DNA of 64,000 nucleotides from the NCBI RefSeq assembly GCF_018917965.1, contig NZ_JAHLPP010000001.1:620001-684000 (forward strand), read 5' to 3'. Positions 24,832 to 33,492 of the stretch are shown one piece after another. Both the position numbers and the translations under genes were made by a program. The stretch is from Pseudoflavonifractor sp. MSJ-37 (GTDB lineage: Bacteria > Bacillota > Clostridia > Oscillospirales > Oscillospiraceae). The notes under the pieces were generated by a model. It saw only the letters and a program-made list of their open reading frames with translations. It ran no database searches and was not told the origin of the DNA. Position 1 is the first letter of the stretch; each line of letters begins with the position of its first letter.

Positions 24832-25616
24832 GGCCGGCCTGCCGGGAACGGCGGGGGCGGCCTGTCCCGCCTCTCCTGCCTGCCCTGCTGTTGACGGCCG
24901 CGGCGGTGTTGACCCGGCTCTTCGCCTCGGGGGCCTACAAGTTTTTGGGGCTGGTGCTGGGCTGTTTCGCCCTGCTGGCCCTCCTGCTGGGGGCGGCGAA
25001 GCTCTGCGGACCGCCGCGGGACCGATGGCTCCGCCGGACTGCGGTCGCCCTGACCATCCTCGGCCTCGTGAGCTTCGGAGCCGGGGAGGCTGTGGTGATC
25101 GCGGGCGCCCACAGTGAGATCGCCGGGTCGCCGGACGTGATGATCGTCCTGGGGGCCCAGGTGAAGCCCTGGGGGCCGTCGGTCCTGCTGAAGGACCGGC
25201 TGGACACGGCTCTGGCTTATCTGGCGGACCATCCGGACATGACCGTGGTGGTCTCCGGCGGCAAGGGGGATGACGAGCATCTCTCCGAGGCCCAGTGTAT
25301 GTACGACTATCTCACCGCCCACGGGGCGGACGGAGACCGGATCCTCCGGGAGGACCAGTCCCGGAACACCTGGCAGAACTTCCGGAACAGCCTCCGGCTC
25401 CTGCGGGAGCGGGGGGACGCGCCGGAGGCCGGGGAGGTGCTGGTGGTGTCCAGCGGCTTCCATCTGGCCCGGGCCCGGATGCTCTTCCGCCGGGTCTGGG
25501 GCGGGACAGAGGGGCCGTCTACGCTGGCGGCTCCCAGCACCGATCTGCCCGCCCGGCTGAACAGCTATGCCCGGGAGGTCCCGGCCCTGTTCAAGTCCTG
25601 GGCGCTGGACCGGTGA
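24828..25616 (+). CDS. YdcF/SanA-like membrane protein (DUF218)
   Basis: 262 residues from the ATG at 24828, which overlaps the ABC-F stop; AGGAGG lies 7 bases upstream. Two or three N-terminal membrane segments (about 14-30, 38-55, 70-90) are followed by the DUF218 domain: DVMIVLGAQVKPWGPS, VVVSGGKGDDE, EDQSRNTWQNFRNS and VSSGFHLARARMLF. The family is linked to envelope biogenesis and peptidoglycan stress (SanA, ElyC); its reaction is not known. Confidence 0.9.
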   Translation: MRPACRERRGRPVPPLLPALLLTAAAVLTRLFASGAYKFLGLVLGCFALLALLLGAAKLCGPPRDRWLRRTAVALTILGLVSFGAGEAVVIAGAHSEIAGSPDVMIVLGAQVKPWGPSVLLKDRLDTALAYLADHPDMTVVVSGGKGDDEHLSEAQCMYDYLTAHGADGDRILREDQSRNTWQNFRNSLRLLRERGDAPEAGEVLVVSSGFHLARARMLFRRVWGGTEGPSTLAAPSTDLPARLNSYAREVPALFKSWALDR

Positions 25617-25649
25617 GCCCACACGACACACGACAGTTGAGGAGCGACT

Positions 25650-26714
25650 ATGAACGATAGATTGCAGGCCCTGGACCTGCGCTTCCAGGCGCTGGAGGCC
25701 CAGCTCAGCGCGCCGGAGACCTACGGGGACCCGGAGCTGGTGGCCAAACTGAATCGGGAGCAGAAGGAATTGGAGCCGGTGGTGACGGCCTGCCGGGCGC
25801 TGGAGCGCCGGAAGGCCGACCGGGCTGACGCCGAGGCCCTGATGTCCGACCCGGAGCTGTCGGACATGGCACGGGAGGAGTTCGCGCAGGCCAAGGCCGA
25901 CATCGAGCGGCTGGAGGGCGAGCTGAAGATCCTCCTCCTGCCCAAGGACCCCAACGACGGCAAGAACGTGATCCTGGAGATCCGGGCCGGAGTGGGCGGC
26001 GAGGAGGCCGCGCTCTTTGCCCACTCCCTCCACCGGATGTATACCATGTATGCCGAGTCCCGGGGCTGGAAGGTAGAGCTGGCCAGCCTTAGTGAGACCG
26101 AGCTGGGGGGCGTGAAGGAGCTCTCCATGGTGATCGAGGGGGAGGGGGCTTACTCCCGGCTGAAGTTCGAGAGCGGCGTCCACCGGGTCCAGCGGGTCCC
26201 GGAGACCGAGAGCGGCGGCCGGATCCACACCTCCACCGCCACGGTAGCGGTCCTCCCCGAGATGGAGGAGGTGGACGTGAAGCTGGATCCCGCCGACATC
26301 GAGATGCAGGTGTTCCGCTCCTCCGGCGCCGGAGGCCAGCACGTGAACAAGACCTCCTCTGCCGTCCGGCTGATCCACAAGCCCACAGGCACCGTAGTGG
26401 AGTGCCAGCAGGAGCGGAGCCAGTTCCAGAACCGGGACAAGGCCATGCGCATCCTGGCCTCCAAGCTCTATGAGGCGGAGCGGGAGCGGGTGGACCGGGA
26501 ATTCGAGAGCCAGCGCCGCACACAGGTGGGCTCCGGCATGCGCAACGAGCGGATCCGGACCTACAATTTTCCCCAGGGGCGGGTGACGGACCACCGGATC
26601 GGCCTGACCCTCTACAAGATCGACGCGGTGATGGACGGCGGTCTGGACGAGCTCATCGACGCTCTGGTCACCGCGGATCAGGCGGAGCGACTCCAGGCCG
26701 AACATGGACAGTGA
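25650..26714 (+). CDS. prfA: Peptide chain release factor 1
   Basis: 354 residues. Reads UAA and UAG stop codons. The codon-recognition tripeptide is PET at 184-186 (the PxT class of RF1) and the catalytic GGQ is at 228-230 within SSGAGGQHVNKTSSAVR. GGEEA in the N-terminal half and RRTQVGSGMRNERIRTYNFPQ near the end are further signatures. No prmC gene is adjacent, unlike many Firmicutes. Confidence 0.97.
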   Translation: MNDRLQALDLRFQALEAQLSAPETYGDPELVAKLNREQKELEPVVTACRALERRKADRADAEALMSDPELSDMAREEFAQAKADIERLEGELKILLLPKDPNDGKNVILEIRAGVGGEEAALFAHSLHRMYTMYAESRGWKVELASLSETELGGVKELSMVIEGEGAYSRLKFESGVHRVQRVPETESGGRIHTSTATVAVLPEMEEVDVKLDPADIEMQVFRSSGAGGQHVNKTSSAVRLIHKPTGTVVECQQERSQFQNRDKAMRILASKLYEAERERVDREFESQRRTQVGSGMRNERIRTYNFPQGRVTDHRIGLTLYKIDAVMDGGLDELIDALVTADQAERLQAEHGQ

Positions 26715-26733
26715 CAGAAAAGAGGAGAACGAT

Positions 26734-27003
26734 ATGGAACTTCGCATCCACTATACCGCCCTGCCGGAGGGCATGGACGGACGGGCCCTCCAGCTGGAGT
26801 TGGCTGGGCTCCTGGAGGAGGACGGCTGGCCCGTGGGCTCCGGCCCTGAGGCGGACGGGGGCTGGCTGGACCTGGAGCTGGAGGACGAGCGGGTGGACCC
26901 CAAGTATGGGATCCTGGCCGTGAAGCACTATCTCCAGCGCCGGGGCTTTCCCAGGGACACCACCATCGAGCTGGCAGGCACTCCCACCGGCATCTATGAG
27001 TGA
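26734..27003 (+). CDS. Hypothetical protein, 89 residues
   Basis: The ATG at 26734 has GAGGAG 6 bases upstream, 19 bp after prfA. Acidic, soluble, mixed alpha/beta; no cysteines and no membrane segment. I recognise no family. Its position between prfA and tsaC in a same-strand run with short gaps suggests a translation-related transcript, but no role can be assigned. Confidence 0.7.
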   Translation: MELRIHYTALPEGMDGRALQLELAGLLEEDGWPVGSGPEADGGWLDLELEDERVDPKYGILAVKHYLQRRGFPRDTTIELAGTPTGIYE

Positions 27004-27035
27004 TCGGGATATCTGAGCAGAAATCAGGTGCAGTG

Positions 27036-28061
27036 ATGAAAACGAAACGCTTTACGGCAGAAGAAGCGGCCCAGGCGGCGGAGATCCTGACCTCCGGCGG
27101 CCTGCTGGGCATCCCGACGGAGACGGTCTATGGCCTGGGGGCCAACGGCCTGGACCCGGAGGCGGTGGCCCGGATCTTTGCGGCCAAGGGCCGCCCCCAG
27201 GACAACCCCCTCATCCTCCACATCCCCTCGGCGGACTGGCTGGAGCGGTACTGTGAGCATGTGCCGGAGGCCGCCTGCGCGCTGGCGGCGGCTTACTGGC
27301 CCGGTCCACTGACCATGATCCTGGAGCGGAAGCCCATGGTGCCCGACGTGGTGACGGCGGGGCTGGACACGGTAGGGATGCGCTGTCCCTCCCACCCGGT
27401 GTGCCGGGCGATCCTCACGGCCGCCGGGGTCCCGGTGGCCGCCCCCTCCGGGAACACCTCCGGCCGCCCCAGCCCCACCACCATGGCGGATATGCTGGAA
27501 GACATGGACGGGAAGATCGAGGGCATCGTGGACGGCGGCCCCTGCTCCGTGGGCGTGGAGTCCACGATCGTGGACCTGACGGTCCGGCCGCCCCGGCTGC
27601 TGCGCCCCGGCGGGATCACGCTGGAGCAGCTCCGGGCCGTACTGGGCGAGGTGGCGGTGGATCCCGCCGTCACCCGGCTCATGGGCGCGGGGGAGCAGCC
27701 CCGGGCGCCCGGCATGAAATACCGCCACTATGCCCCCAAGGCCCCGGTGACGGTGGTGCGGGGCGACCCGGCGGAGAGCGCCCGGTGCATCCGCCGCAGG
27801 ATCGGAGACCGGGACGGCGTCATCTGCTTCGATGAGTTCGCCGCCCTCTTCGAGGGCCACCCTGTGGAGACCATCGGTCCCAAAGACGATCAGAGCGAGC
27901 AGGCCAGGCGGGTGTTCGACGCCCTGCGAGCCTTCGACGGCACCGACGCGGCCCAGATCTGGGCCCAGTGCCCCGACCCGGTGGGGATCGGGCTGGCCGT
28001 GTCCAACCGGCTGAACAAGGCCGCCGGGTTCCATATCATCGACGCGGAGGCAGAGCCATGA
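27036..28061 (+). CDS. tsaC: L-threonylcarbamoyladenylate synthase (Sua5-type)
   Basis: 341 residues from the ATG at 27036 (AGGTG 6 bases upstream). It makes threonylcarbamoyl-AMP for t6A37 of ANN-decoding tRNAs. YrdC fold motifs: GGLLGIPTETVYGLGANG, AAKGRPQDNPLILHI, WPGPLTMIL, MRCPSHPVCRA, VAAPSGNTSGRPSPTT and GVESTIVDL. The C-terminal Sua5 domain after PGMKYRHYAPKAPV marks the long form. It overlaps coaE by ATGA. Confidence 0.95.
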   Translation: MKTKRFTAEEAAQAAEILTSGGLLGIPTETVYGLGANGLDPEAVARIFAAKGRPQDNPLILHIPSADWLERYCEHVPEAACALAAAYWPGPLTMILERKPMVPDVVTAGLDTVGMRCPSHPVCRAILTAAGVPVAAPSGNTSGRPSPTTMADMLEDMDGKIEGIVDGGPCSVGVESTIVDLTVRPPRLLRPGGITLEQLRAVLGEVAVDPAVTRLMGAGEQPRAPGMKYRHYAPKAPVTVVRGDPAESARCIRRRIGDRDGVICFDEFAALFEGHPVETIGPKDDQSEQARRVFDALRAFDGTDAAQIWAQCPDPVGIGLAVSNRLNKAAGFHIIDAEAEP

Positions 28062-28660
28062 AAACGATCGGCATCACCGGTCCCACCGGGGCCGGAAAGA
28101 CCACGGCCCTCCGGGCCCTGACCGGCCTGGGGGCCGCCGTCATCGACGCGGACGCCATGTACCACGAGCTCCTGACCGATGACGAGGCGCTCAAGAAGGC
28201 CCTGACCGACCGCTTCGGGACGGATATCCTGGATCGCGGCGGACAGGTGGTCAGCAAGTGGCTGGGGGCGATCGTGTTCTCCGACCGGAAGGCGCTGGAG
28301 GACCTGAACGCCATCACCCACAAGGCCATCCGGACCGAGATCGCCCGCCGGACGGCGGAGGCAAAGGCTCAGGGCGTCCCCGCCGTGGCGATCGACGCCA
28401 TCCGCCTGATCGAGAGCGGGGTGGGGAAGGACTGCGACGTGATCGTAGGCATCCTGGCCCCCAAAGATCTGCGGATCCGCCGGATCATGGCCCGGGAGGA
28501 CATCCCGGAGAGCTATGCCCGGAAGCGGGTGGAGTCCCAGCCGGACGACGCCTTCTACCGGGCCCACTGCGGCGCGATCCTGGAGAACGGTCCCCGGGAC
28601 ACGGCGGAGAGCTTCGCCGCCCGGGCCCTGGACCTGTTCCGCCGGATCCTGGCGGACTGA
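28058..28660 (+). CDS. coaE: Dephospho-CoA kinase
   Basis: 200 residues from the ATG at 28058. P-loop GPTGAGKTT at 8-16 (the usual GxxGSGKS has Ala here), DADAMYHELL as the acceptor-site motif, and RRIMARED in the lid. Last step of coenzyme A synthesis. Translationally coupled to tsaC. Confidence 0.92.
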   Translation: MKTIGITGPTGAGKTTALRALTGLGAAVIDADAMYHELLTDDEALKKALTDRFGTDILDRGGQVVSKWLGAIVFSDRKALEDLNAITHKAIRTEIARRTAEAKAQGVPAVAIDAIRLIESGVGKDCDVIVGILAPKDLRIRRIMAREDIPESYARKRVESQPDDAFYRAHCGAILENGPRDTAESFAARALDLFRRILAD

Positions 28661-28799
28661 TCCGGGGCTGGAAAAACGGGGACAGGTGTGGTACCATATG
28701 GGATACATGATCCTGAGACACGGACATATCTCTGATGAAACGACAGGATATACGCTGTTGTACGATGTCTCAGAGACGATATAAGGAGGAAGTTTTCCG

Positions 28800-30209
28800 A
28801 TGGACGACAAGAAAAAGAGCCTGGGCGACCTGCGCCGGGAGGCGCTGTGCTACGCTCCTAAGAACGGCTATGACCGCATCTCCGCCGACGAGGAGGCCGC
28901 TATGCGGGCCTACTGCGAGGAGTATAAGAAGTTCCTGGACGCGGGAAAGACCGAGCGGGAGTGCGTGGACGAGGCCATCCGTCAGGCGGAGGCCCGCGGC
29001 TTCAAGGCCTTCGTCCGGGGCATGGAGCTCAAGCCCGGCGACAAGGTCTACCGCTCCAACCGGGGCAAGGGACTGATGCTGGCCGTGGTCGGCAGCCGCT
29101 CTCTGGCTGAGGGCGTGAACATCGGCGCGGCCCATATCGACTCCCCCCGTCTGGATCTGAAGCCCTCTCCGCTGTACGAGGACAGTGAGATGGCCTTCTT
29201 CAAGACCCACTACTACGGCGGCATCCGCAAGTACCAGTGGGTGACCATCCCTCTGGAGCTCCACGGCGTGGTGGCGCTGAAGGACGGCACTGTGCTGAAG
29301 GTGTCCGTCGGCACCGGCGCCGGCGATCCGCTGTTCACCATCGATGACCTGCTGCCCCATCTGGGCGTGGAGCAGTCCAAAAAGCCTCTGGGCGAGGCGG
29401 TCCCCGCCGAGAGCCTGAACATCCTGGTGGGCAGCCGTCCCTTCAAGGACGATGAGGGCTCCGACCGGGTGAAGCTGGCGGTGCTGGATATCCTGAACCA
29501 GAAGTACGGCATCGTGGAGGAGGACTTCATCTCCGCCGAGCTGGAGATCGTCCCCGGCTTCCGGGCCTGCGACATCGGCTTCGACCGCTCTCTGATCGGC
29601 GCCTACGGCCATGACGACCGGGTGTGCGCCTACGCCGAGTTCGCCGCCATCCTGGAGCTGGGCACTCCGGAGCGCACCGCCGTGTGCATCCTGGCCGACA
29701 AGGAGGAGATCGGCTCCGAGGGCGTGTCCGGTATGCAGTCCGCCGCGTTCGACACCTTCATGTCCGACCTGTGCGACACCCAGCGGGTGCCCCTGAAGGC
29801 CTGCTATGAGAAGTCCTTCTGCCTGTCCGCCGACGTGACCGCGGCCTACGATCCCAATTTCGCCGAGGTCTATGAGAAGCGCAACAGCGCCCGGGTCAAC
29901 TACGGCATGGGCCTGTCCAAGTACACCGGCGCACGGGGCAAGTCCGGCTCCTCCGACGCCTCCGCCGAGGTGGTGGCCTATGTCCGCCGGACGCTGGATG
30001 ACGCCGGCGTGGTGTGGCAGATGGCCGAGCTGGGCAAGGTGGACGCCGGCGGCGGCGGCACCGTGGCCTGCTATATGGCCAACCGGGACATCGACACCCT
30101 GGACGCGGGCGTCCCCGTGCTGTCCATGCATGCCCCCTTCGAGACGGTGAGCAAGCTGGACTGCTATATGACCTATAAGGGCATGAAGGCCATCTACGAG
30201 GCCAAGTGA
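28800..30209 (+). CDS. M18-family aminopeptidase
   Basis: 469 residues. Zinc aminopeptidase with the metal ligand His in GAAHIDSPRLDLKP, the Glu pair in LADKEEIGSEGVSG and the late His in LSMHAPFE. KTHYYGGIRKYQW fits the clostridial M18 branch. It trims N-terminal residues from peptides in the cytoplasm. AAGGAGG is 10 bases before ATG. No clear -35/-10 pair was found in the 140 bp upstream. Confidence 0.93.
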   Translation: MDDKKKSLGDLRREALCYAPKNGYDRISADEEAAMRAYCEEYKKFLDAGKTERECVDEAIRQAEARGFKAFVRGMELKPGDKVYRSNRGKGLMLAVVGSRSLAEGVNIGAAHIDSPRLDLKPSPLYEDSEMAFFKTHYYGGIRKYQWVTIPLELHGVVALKDGTVLKVSVGTGAGDPLFTIDDLLPHLGVEQSKKPLGEAVPAESLNILVGSRPFKDDEGSDRVKLAVLDILNQKYGIVEEDFISAELEIVPGFRACDIGFDRSLIGAYGHDDRVCAYAEFAAILELGTPERTAVCILADKEEIGSEGVSGMQSAAFDTFMSDLCDTQRVPLKACYEKSFCLSADVTAAYDPNFAEVYEKRNSARVNYGMGLSKYTGARGKSGSSDASAEVVAYVRRTLDDAGVVWQMAELGKVDAGGGGTVACYMANRDIDTLDAGVPVLSMHAPFETVSKLDCYMTYKGMKAIYEAK

Positions 30210-30230
30210 AACGCCCTGTCCAAAGCAAAG

Positions 30231-30278
30231 AGAATGCCCTGCGCGGACCGGCCACAGCCGGTCCGCGCGGGGCATTCT
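30231..30278 (+). terminator. Long hairpin after the M18 gene
   Basis: A 22-bp stem (30231-30252 with 30257-30278) with a 4-base loop and one G-U pair. It lacks a T-tract, so it may be a processed 3' end or a terminator of the less common type. Confidence 0.65.
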
Positions 30279-30340
30279 GTGTATGATCGGGCCGGCCTCT
30301 GGGCAAGCTGGCGGAAAGGACTGACAGGGAGGGGACTGCC

Positions 30341-31024
30341 ATGGACGAAAAGCAGAACGAGCCGGGCGGGCAGGAGCAGGACATCCGGGAGCTGGGATCG
30401 TCTCTGATCCGCACGGCCCGTGGGACGATCCACACGCTGACCATCGTGGGCCAGATCGAGGGACACCAGGTGCTGGACTCCTCCAGCAAGACCACGAAAT
30501 ATGAGCACGTCCTGCCTCTGCTGGCGGCGGTGGAGGAGAGCGACGACATAGACGGGCTCCTGGTCCTCCTCAACACGGTGGGCGGGGACATCGAGGCAGG
30601 GCTGGCCATCGCGGAGCTGATCTCCGGCATGGAGAAGCCCACGGTCTCGCTGGTGCTGGGGGGCGGGCACTCCATCGGAGTGCCGCTGGCGGTGGCGGCC
30701 AGGACCTCGTTCATCGCTCCATCTGCCGCCATGACGATCCATCCGGTGCGGCTGAACGGAACGGTGATCGGGGTATCCCAGACCTTCCACTACTTCGCCC
30801 GGATCCAGGAGCGGATCCTGGAGTTCGTCTGCCGGAACAGCCGGGTGGAGCGGGAGGTGTTCACCGGCCTCATGCTCCGCACGGGAGAGCTGGCCGCCGA
30901 TGTGGGGAGCGTCATCCATGGGGATGAAGCTGTGTCCATCGGCCTCATCGACCGGGTAGGCGGTCTGGCGGACGCCCTGTCAGAGCTCCACCGGATGATC
31001 GAGGTCCGGAAGTCCGCGCCCTGA
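30341..31024 (+). CDS. tepA: ClpP-class serine protease, TepA (translocation-enhancing) family
   Basis: 227 residues. The ClpP/crotonase fold is visible: LLNTVGGDIEAGLAIAELI, then LGGGHSIGVPLAVAA with nucleophile Ser111 and MTIHPVR with His134. Unlike ClpP, the family is a distinct group near ftsK in Bacillus. It was linked to preprotein export or signal-peptide handling. GGGAGG lies 8 bases before ATG. ftsK is not adjacent here. Confidence 0.9.
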   Translation: MDEKQNEPGGQEQDIRELGSSLIRTARGTIHTLTIVGQIEGHQVLDSSSKTTKYEHVLPLLAAVEESDDIDGLLVLLNTVGGDIEAGLAIAELISGMEKPTVSLVLGGGHSIGVPLAVAARTSFIAPSAAMTIHPVRLNGTVIGVSQTFHYFARIQERILEFVCRNSRVEREVFTGLMLRTGELAADVGSVIHGDEAVSIGLIDRVGGLADALSELHRMIEVRKSAP

Positions 31025-31032
31025 GAACGACG

Positions 31033-31068
31033 CGCCCGGCGGGAGAGAGCGATCCCTTCCGCCGGGCG
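31033..31068. terminator. Hairpin between convergent tepA and the Nim-like gene
   Basis: CGCCCGGCGG (31033-31042) pairs with CCGCCGGGCG (31059-31068). Neither side has a strong T-tract. Confidence 0.45.
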
Positions 31069-31084
31069 TGTCCGGTCTCGTCCG

Positions 31085-31573
31085 TCATTTCCCCCGGACC
31101 AGCTCGATGGCCTCTTTTCCGGTCATGTGCTCGATCTGGAGCTCCACCACGCAGAGGAGGGGGAGCTCCCGGTCGATGGCGGCCTGCCGGTGCTCCTGCG
31201 TGCCGGCGGGATGGTACTTCCGGGCCAGAGCGTCGATGGCGGCGCGGACCTCGTCCTCGTCTTCCAAAATACGGGCGGTGCCGAAGAGGATCACGCTCCG
31301 GAAGTAGGTGGTGTACTCCTCCGGTACGATCTGGTCCTGATCCACCACGCAGAAGGAGACCTTGGGGTCCCGGCGGATGGCGTCCATCTTGTGGCCCTCT
31401 TTGGCGCAGTGGAGCCAGAGCCGGCCGCCCTCATAGACATAGCTCAGAGGGACGGCATAGGGGAAGCCTCCGTCGCCGTTCACGGCCAGGACGCCGGAGG
31501 TCCCCTGCTCTAAAACTGCGGCACAGGCCTCGGGGGACAGGAGCTGGCGCTTTCGCCTCATATCACGGAACAT
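31085..31573 (-). CDS. Nim-like flavoprotein of the pyridoxamine 5'-phosphate oxidase superfamily
   Basis: 162 residues. The start MFRDMRRKRQLLSPEACAAVLEQGTSGVLAVNGDGGFPYAVPLSY and LWLHCAKEGHKMDAIRRDPKVSFCVV match the split-barrel FMN-binding family annotated as NimA-like (5-nitroimidazole reductase). Most genomic members are not proven resistance genes; a general flavin-linked reductase is the safe reading. Confidence 0.9.
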   Translation of the reverse strand: MFRDMRRKRQLLSPEACAAVLEQGTSGVLAVNGDGGFPYAVPLSYVYEGGRLWLHCAKEGHKMDAIRRDPKVSFCVVDQDQIVPEEYTTYFRSVILFGTARILEDEDEVRAAIDALARKYHPAGTQEHRQAAIDRELPLLCVVELQIEHMTGKEAIELVRGK

Positions 31574-31609
31574 ATCGATGACATCCTTTCACGGTGTGGT
31601 ATCCTACAC

Positions 31610-31638
31610 ACTCTACCACAGGCCGGCGGGGGAGGCAA
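31610..31638 (-). promoter_or_regulatory. Leftward promoter of the Nim-like gene
   Basis: Minus-strand TTGCCT (31633-31638), 17-bp spacer, TAGAGT (31610-31615). Diverges from the acetyltransferase promoter 7 bp away. Confidence 0.65.
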
Positions 31639-31645
31639 GAGGGGC

Positions 31646-31674
31646 TTGCGGCCGGGGGCGGAGCGTGGTAGAGT
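31646..31674 (+). promoter_or_regulatory. Rightward promoter of the acetyltransferase gene
   Basis: TTGCGG (31646-31651), 17-bp spacer, TAGAGT (31669-31674). Shares GTGGTAGAGT with the opposing promoter. Confidence 0.65.
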
Positions 31675-31708
31675 AGAGGACATCCCATGTAGAGAAAGGA
31701 CCCTGCTC

Positions 31709-32269
31709 ATGCTGCGTTTCGTGAGAGAAGAGGACTGCGGCCGCCTGCTGGAGATCTATGACCAGTACATCCGAACGCCGATCACCTTTGAATATGAGAT
31801 CCCCACGGAGGCGGAGTTCCGGGAACGGATCCGGTCCATCGGCCGGGGATACCCCTATCTGGTCTGGGAGGAGGACGGGCGTGTGCTGGGCTACGCCTAT
31901 GCCCACCGGCAGATGGAGCGGGCGGCCTACGGCTGGAACGCGGAGCTTTCGGTCTATCTGGACCGGACGGCAGTGTCCAGGGGACTGGGGAAACGGCTGG
32001 CGCGGGCCGTGCTGGACCTGTTGGCGCTCCAGGGGGTCCGGATGGTGTACAGTCTGGTCACCGTGCCCAATGAGAAGAGCGAGGGCCTGCACCGGGCCCT
32101 TGGCTTCCGGCAGGCGGGCCTCCTGCGCCGTACCGGCTGGAAGGATGGGGCCTGGCACGATGTGGCCTGGTTCGAGAAGCCCATCGGCGGGGGAGAAGGG
32201 GCGCCCGCTCCGGTCCGCTCTGTCCACGATCTCCCGGCGGAGGCCGTCCGGGCGGTGCTGGAAAAATAG
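31709..32269 (+). CDS. GNAT N-acetyltransferase, phosphinothricin-acetyltransferase-like (YncA/PAT type)
   Basis: 186 residues from the ATG at 31709 (AAAGGA 8 bases upstream). Features of the Pat/YncA branch: LEIYDQYIRTPITFEYEIPT at the N-terminus, YAYAHRQMERAAYGWNAELSVYLD (substrate strand) and VSRGLGKRLARAVLD (CoA loop). These enzymes acetylate a free amino group of methionine analogues or related amino acids; the substrate here is unknown. Confidence 0.9.
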   Translation: MLRFVREEDCGRLLEIYDQYIRTPITFEYEIPTEAEFRERIRSIGRGYPYLVWEEDGRVLGYAYAHRQMERAAYGWNAELSVYLDRTAVSRGLGKRLARAVLDLLALQGVRMVYSLVTVPNEKSEGLHRALGFRQAGLLRRTGWKDGAWHDVAWFEKPIGGGEGAPAPVRSVHDLPAEAVRAVLEK

Positions 32270-32298
32270 TGGACAAACCGGGCCGCAGACGGTACAAT
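32270..32298 (+). promoter_or_regulatory. Promoter of the glycosyltransferase / O-antigen-ligase genes
   Basis: TGGACA (32270-32275), 17-bp spacer, TACAAT (32293-32298). Confidence 0.8.
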
Positions 32299-32356
32299 AA
32301 AGAGAACGGGCTCGTGCCCGCCTGAAAAATACCGAAGAAAGGGAGGTCCCCTTCCC

Positions 32357-33460
32357 ATGATGAAGGTCCTCTATCTGCTGAATTTTGCCGGAAAGGCCGG
32401 CACGGAGCGATATGTGGAGACGCTGGTCCGCTATCTGGACCACAAAAAGGTGGAGGCCCATTTCGCCTACAACGAGGGCGGCCTGCTGGTGGAGCGGCTC
32501 CAGGCGCTGGGCGTGCCCTGCCGCCGGATCGAGATGCGCCGCCGCTTCGACTTCAAGGCCGCGAAGGAGTTGGCCAGACTCTGTGAGGAGTGGGACATCG
32601 ACCTGGTCCACTGCCACTACCTGCGGGAGCACTACACCGCCCTGCTGGCGAAGCAGTATGACAAGCACATCCGGGTGGTGTACACCAACCATTTCGTGCT
32701 GGCCAACGATGCCGTGACCCGGCTCTCCAACCGCTGGATGGACAAGCGGCAGGACGGCATGATCGCCGTGTGCAACAAGGGGAAGGAACAGCTCATCGCC
32801 AACGGCTGGTCCGGGGACCGGATCCATGTGGTGTTCAACTCGGTAGATCCTGCCGCTTGGGCGGGGGACCGGTCCGAGTCCACCCTCCGGCCGGAGCTGG
32901 GCATCCCGGAGGACCGGTTCGTCATGCTCTGCGCCTCCCGCTTCGCCGAGGACAAGGGGCATAAATACCTGATCGACTCCCTGAAGCGGCTGACCGAGAT
33001 CTCCAGCGTGCCCTTCACCATGGTGCTGGCCGGAGACGGTCCTCTGCTGGAGCCCGCCAGACAGCAGGTGGAGGCTCTGGGCCTCACGGAGCAGGTCAAG
33101 TTCATCGGCTTCCGAAAGGATATCAAGAACCTGTACAAGGGCTCGGACCTCTACATCAACTCCTCGGAGCATGAGGCCCTGTCCTATCTGATCATCGAGG
33201 CCATGGCGGCGGGCCTGCCCGTGATCGCCACCGATATGGGCGGCAACTCCGACATCGTGAACGACGAGGCTGGGTGCGGCCTGCTGGTGAAGTACGACGA
33301 TCCCGTGTCGATGTCCGACGCCATGAAGCGGCTGATGGAGGATCCGGATCTGCTGGCCCGGTGCAAAGCCGGCGCCCTGCGGACCATCGACGAGAAGTTC
33401 GAGATCCACAAGTGGATGGAAAAGACCTTCGCCGTCTATGAGGCCGCCGCGGCGCGCTGA
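32357..33460 (+). CDS. GT4-family glycosyltransferase
   Basis: 367 residues, two Rossmann-like lobes (GT-B). N-terminal NFAGKAGTERYVETLVRYL is the acceptor side; the C-terminal lobe has SRFAEDKGHKYLIDSL, VLAGDGPLL, FIGFRKDIKNLYKGSDLYINSSEHEALSYLIIEAMAAGLPVIAT with the ExFGxxxxE-like Glu residues. It transfers a sugar from a nucleotide sugar, probably in cell-surface glycan assembly. The O-antigen-ligase-like gene follows 32 bp later, which supports this. Confidence 0.9.
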   Translation: MMKVLYLLNFAGKAGTERYVETLVRYLDHKKVEAHFAYNEGGLLVERLQALGVPCRRIEMRRRFDFKAAKELARLCEEWDIDLVHCHYLREHYTALLAKQYDKHIRVVYTNHFVLANDAVTRLSNRWMDKRQDGMIAVCNKGKEQLIANGWSGDRIHVVFNSVDPAAWAGDRSESTLRPELGIPEDRFVMLCASRFAEDKGHKYLIDSLKRLTEISSVPFTMVLAGDGPLLEPARQQVEALGLTEQVKFIGFRKDIKNLYKGSDLYINSSEHEALSYLIIEAMAAGLPVIATDMGGNSDIVNDEAGCGLLVKYDDPVSMSDAMKRLMEDPDLLARCKAGALRTIDEKFEIHKWMEKTFAVYEAAAAR

Positions 33461-33492
33461 CCCAACGCGATAAAAAAGGAGACTTGCAGTAT

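Noticed and set aside
31085-31573. Nitroimidazole resistance gene
   Set aside because: Family resemblance alone does not show resistance; most chromosomal members have no such role.
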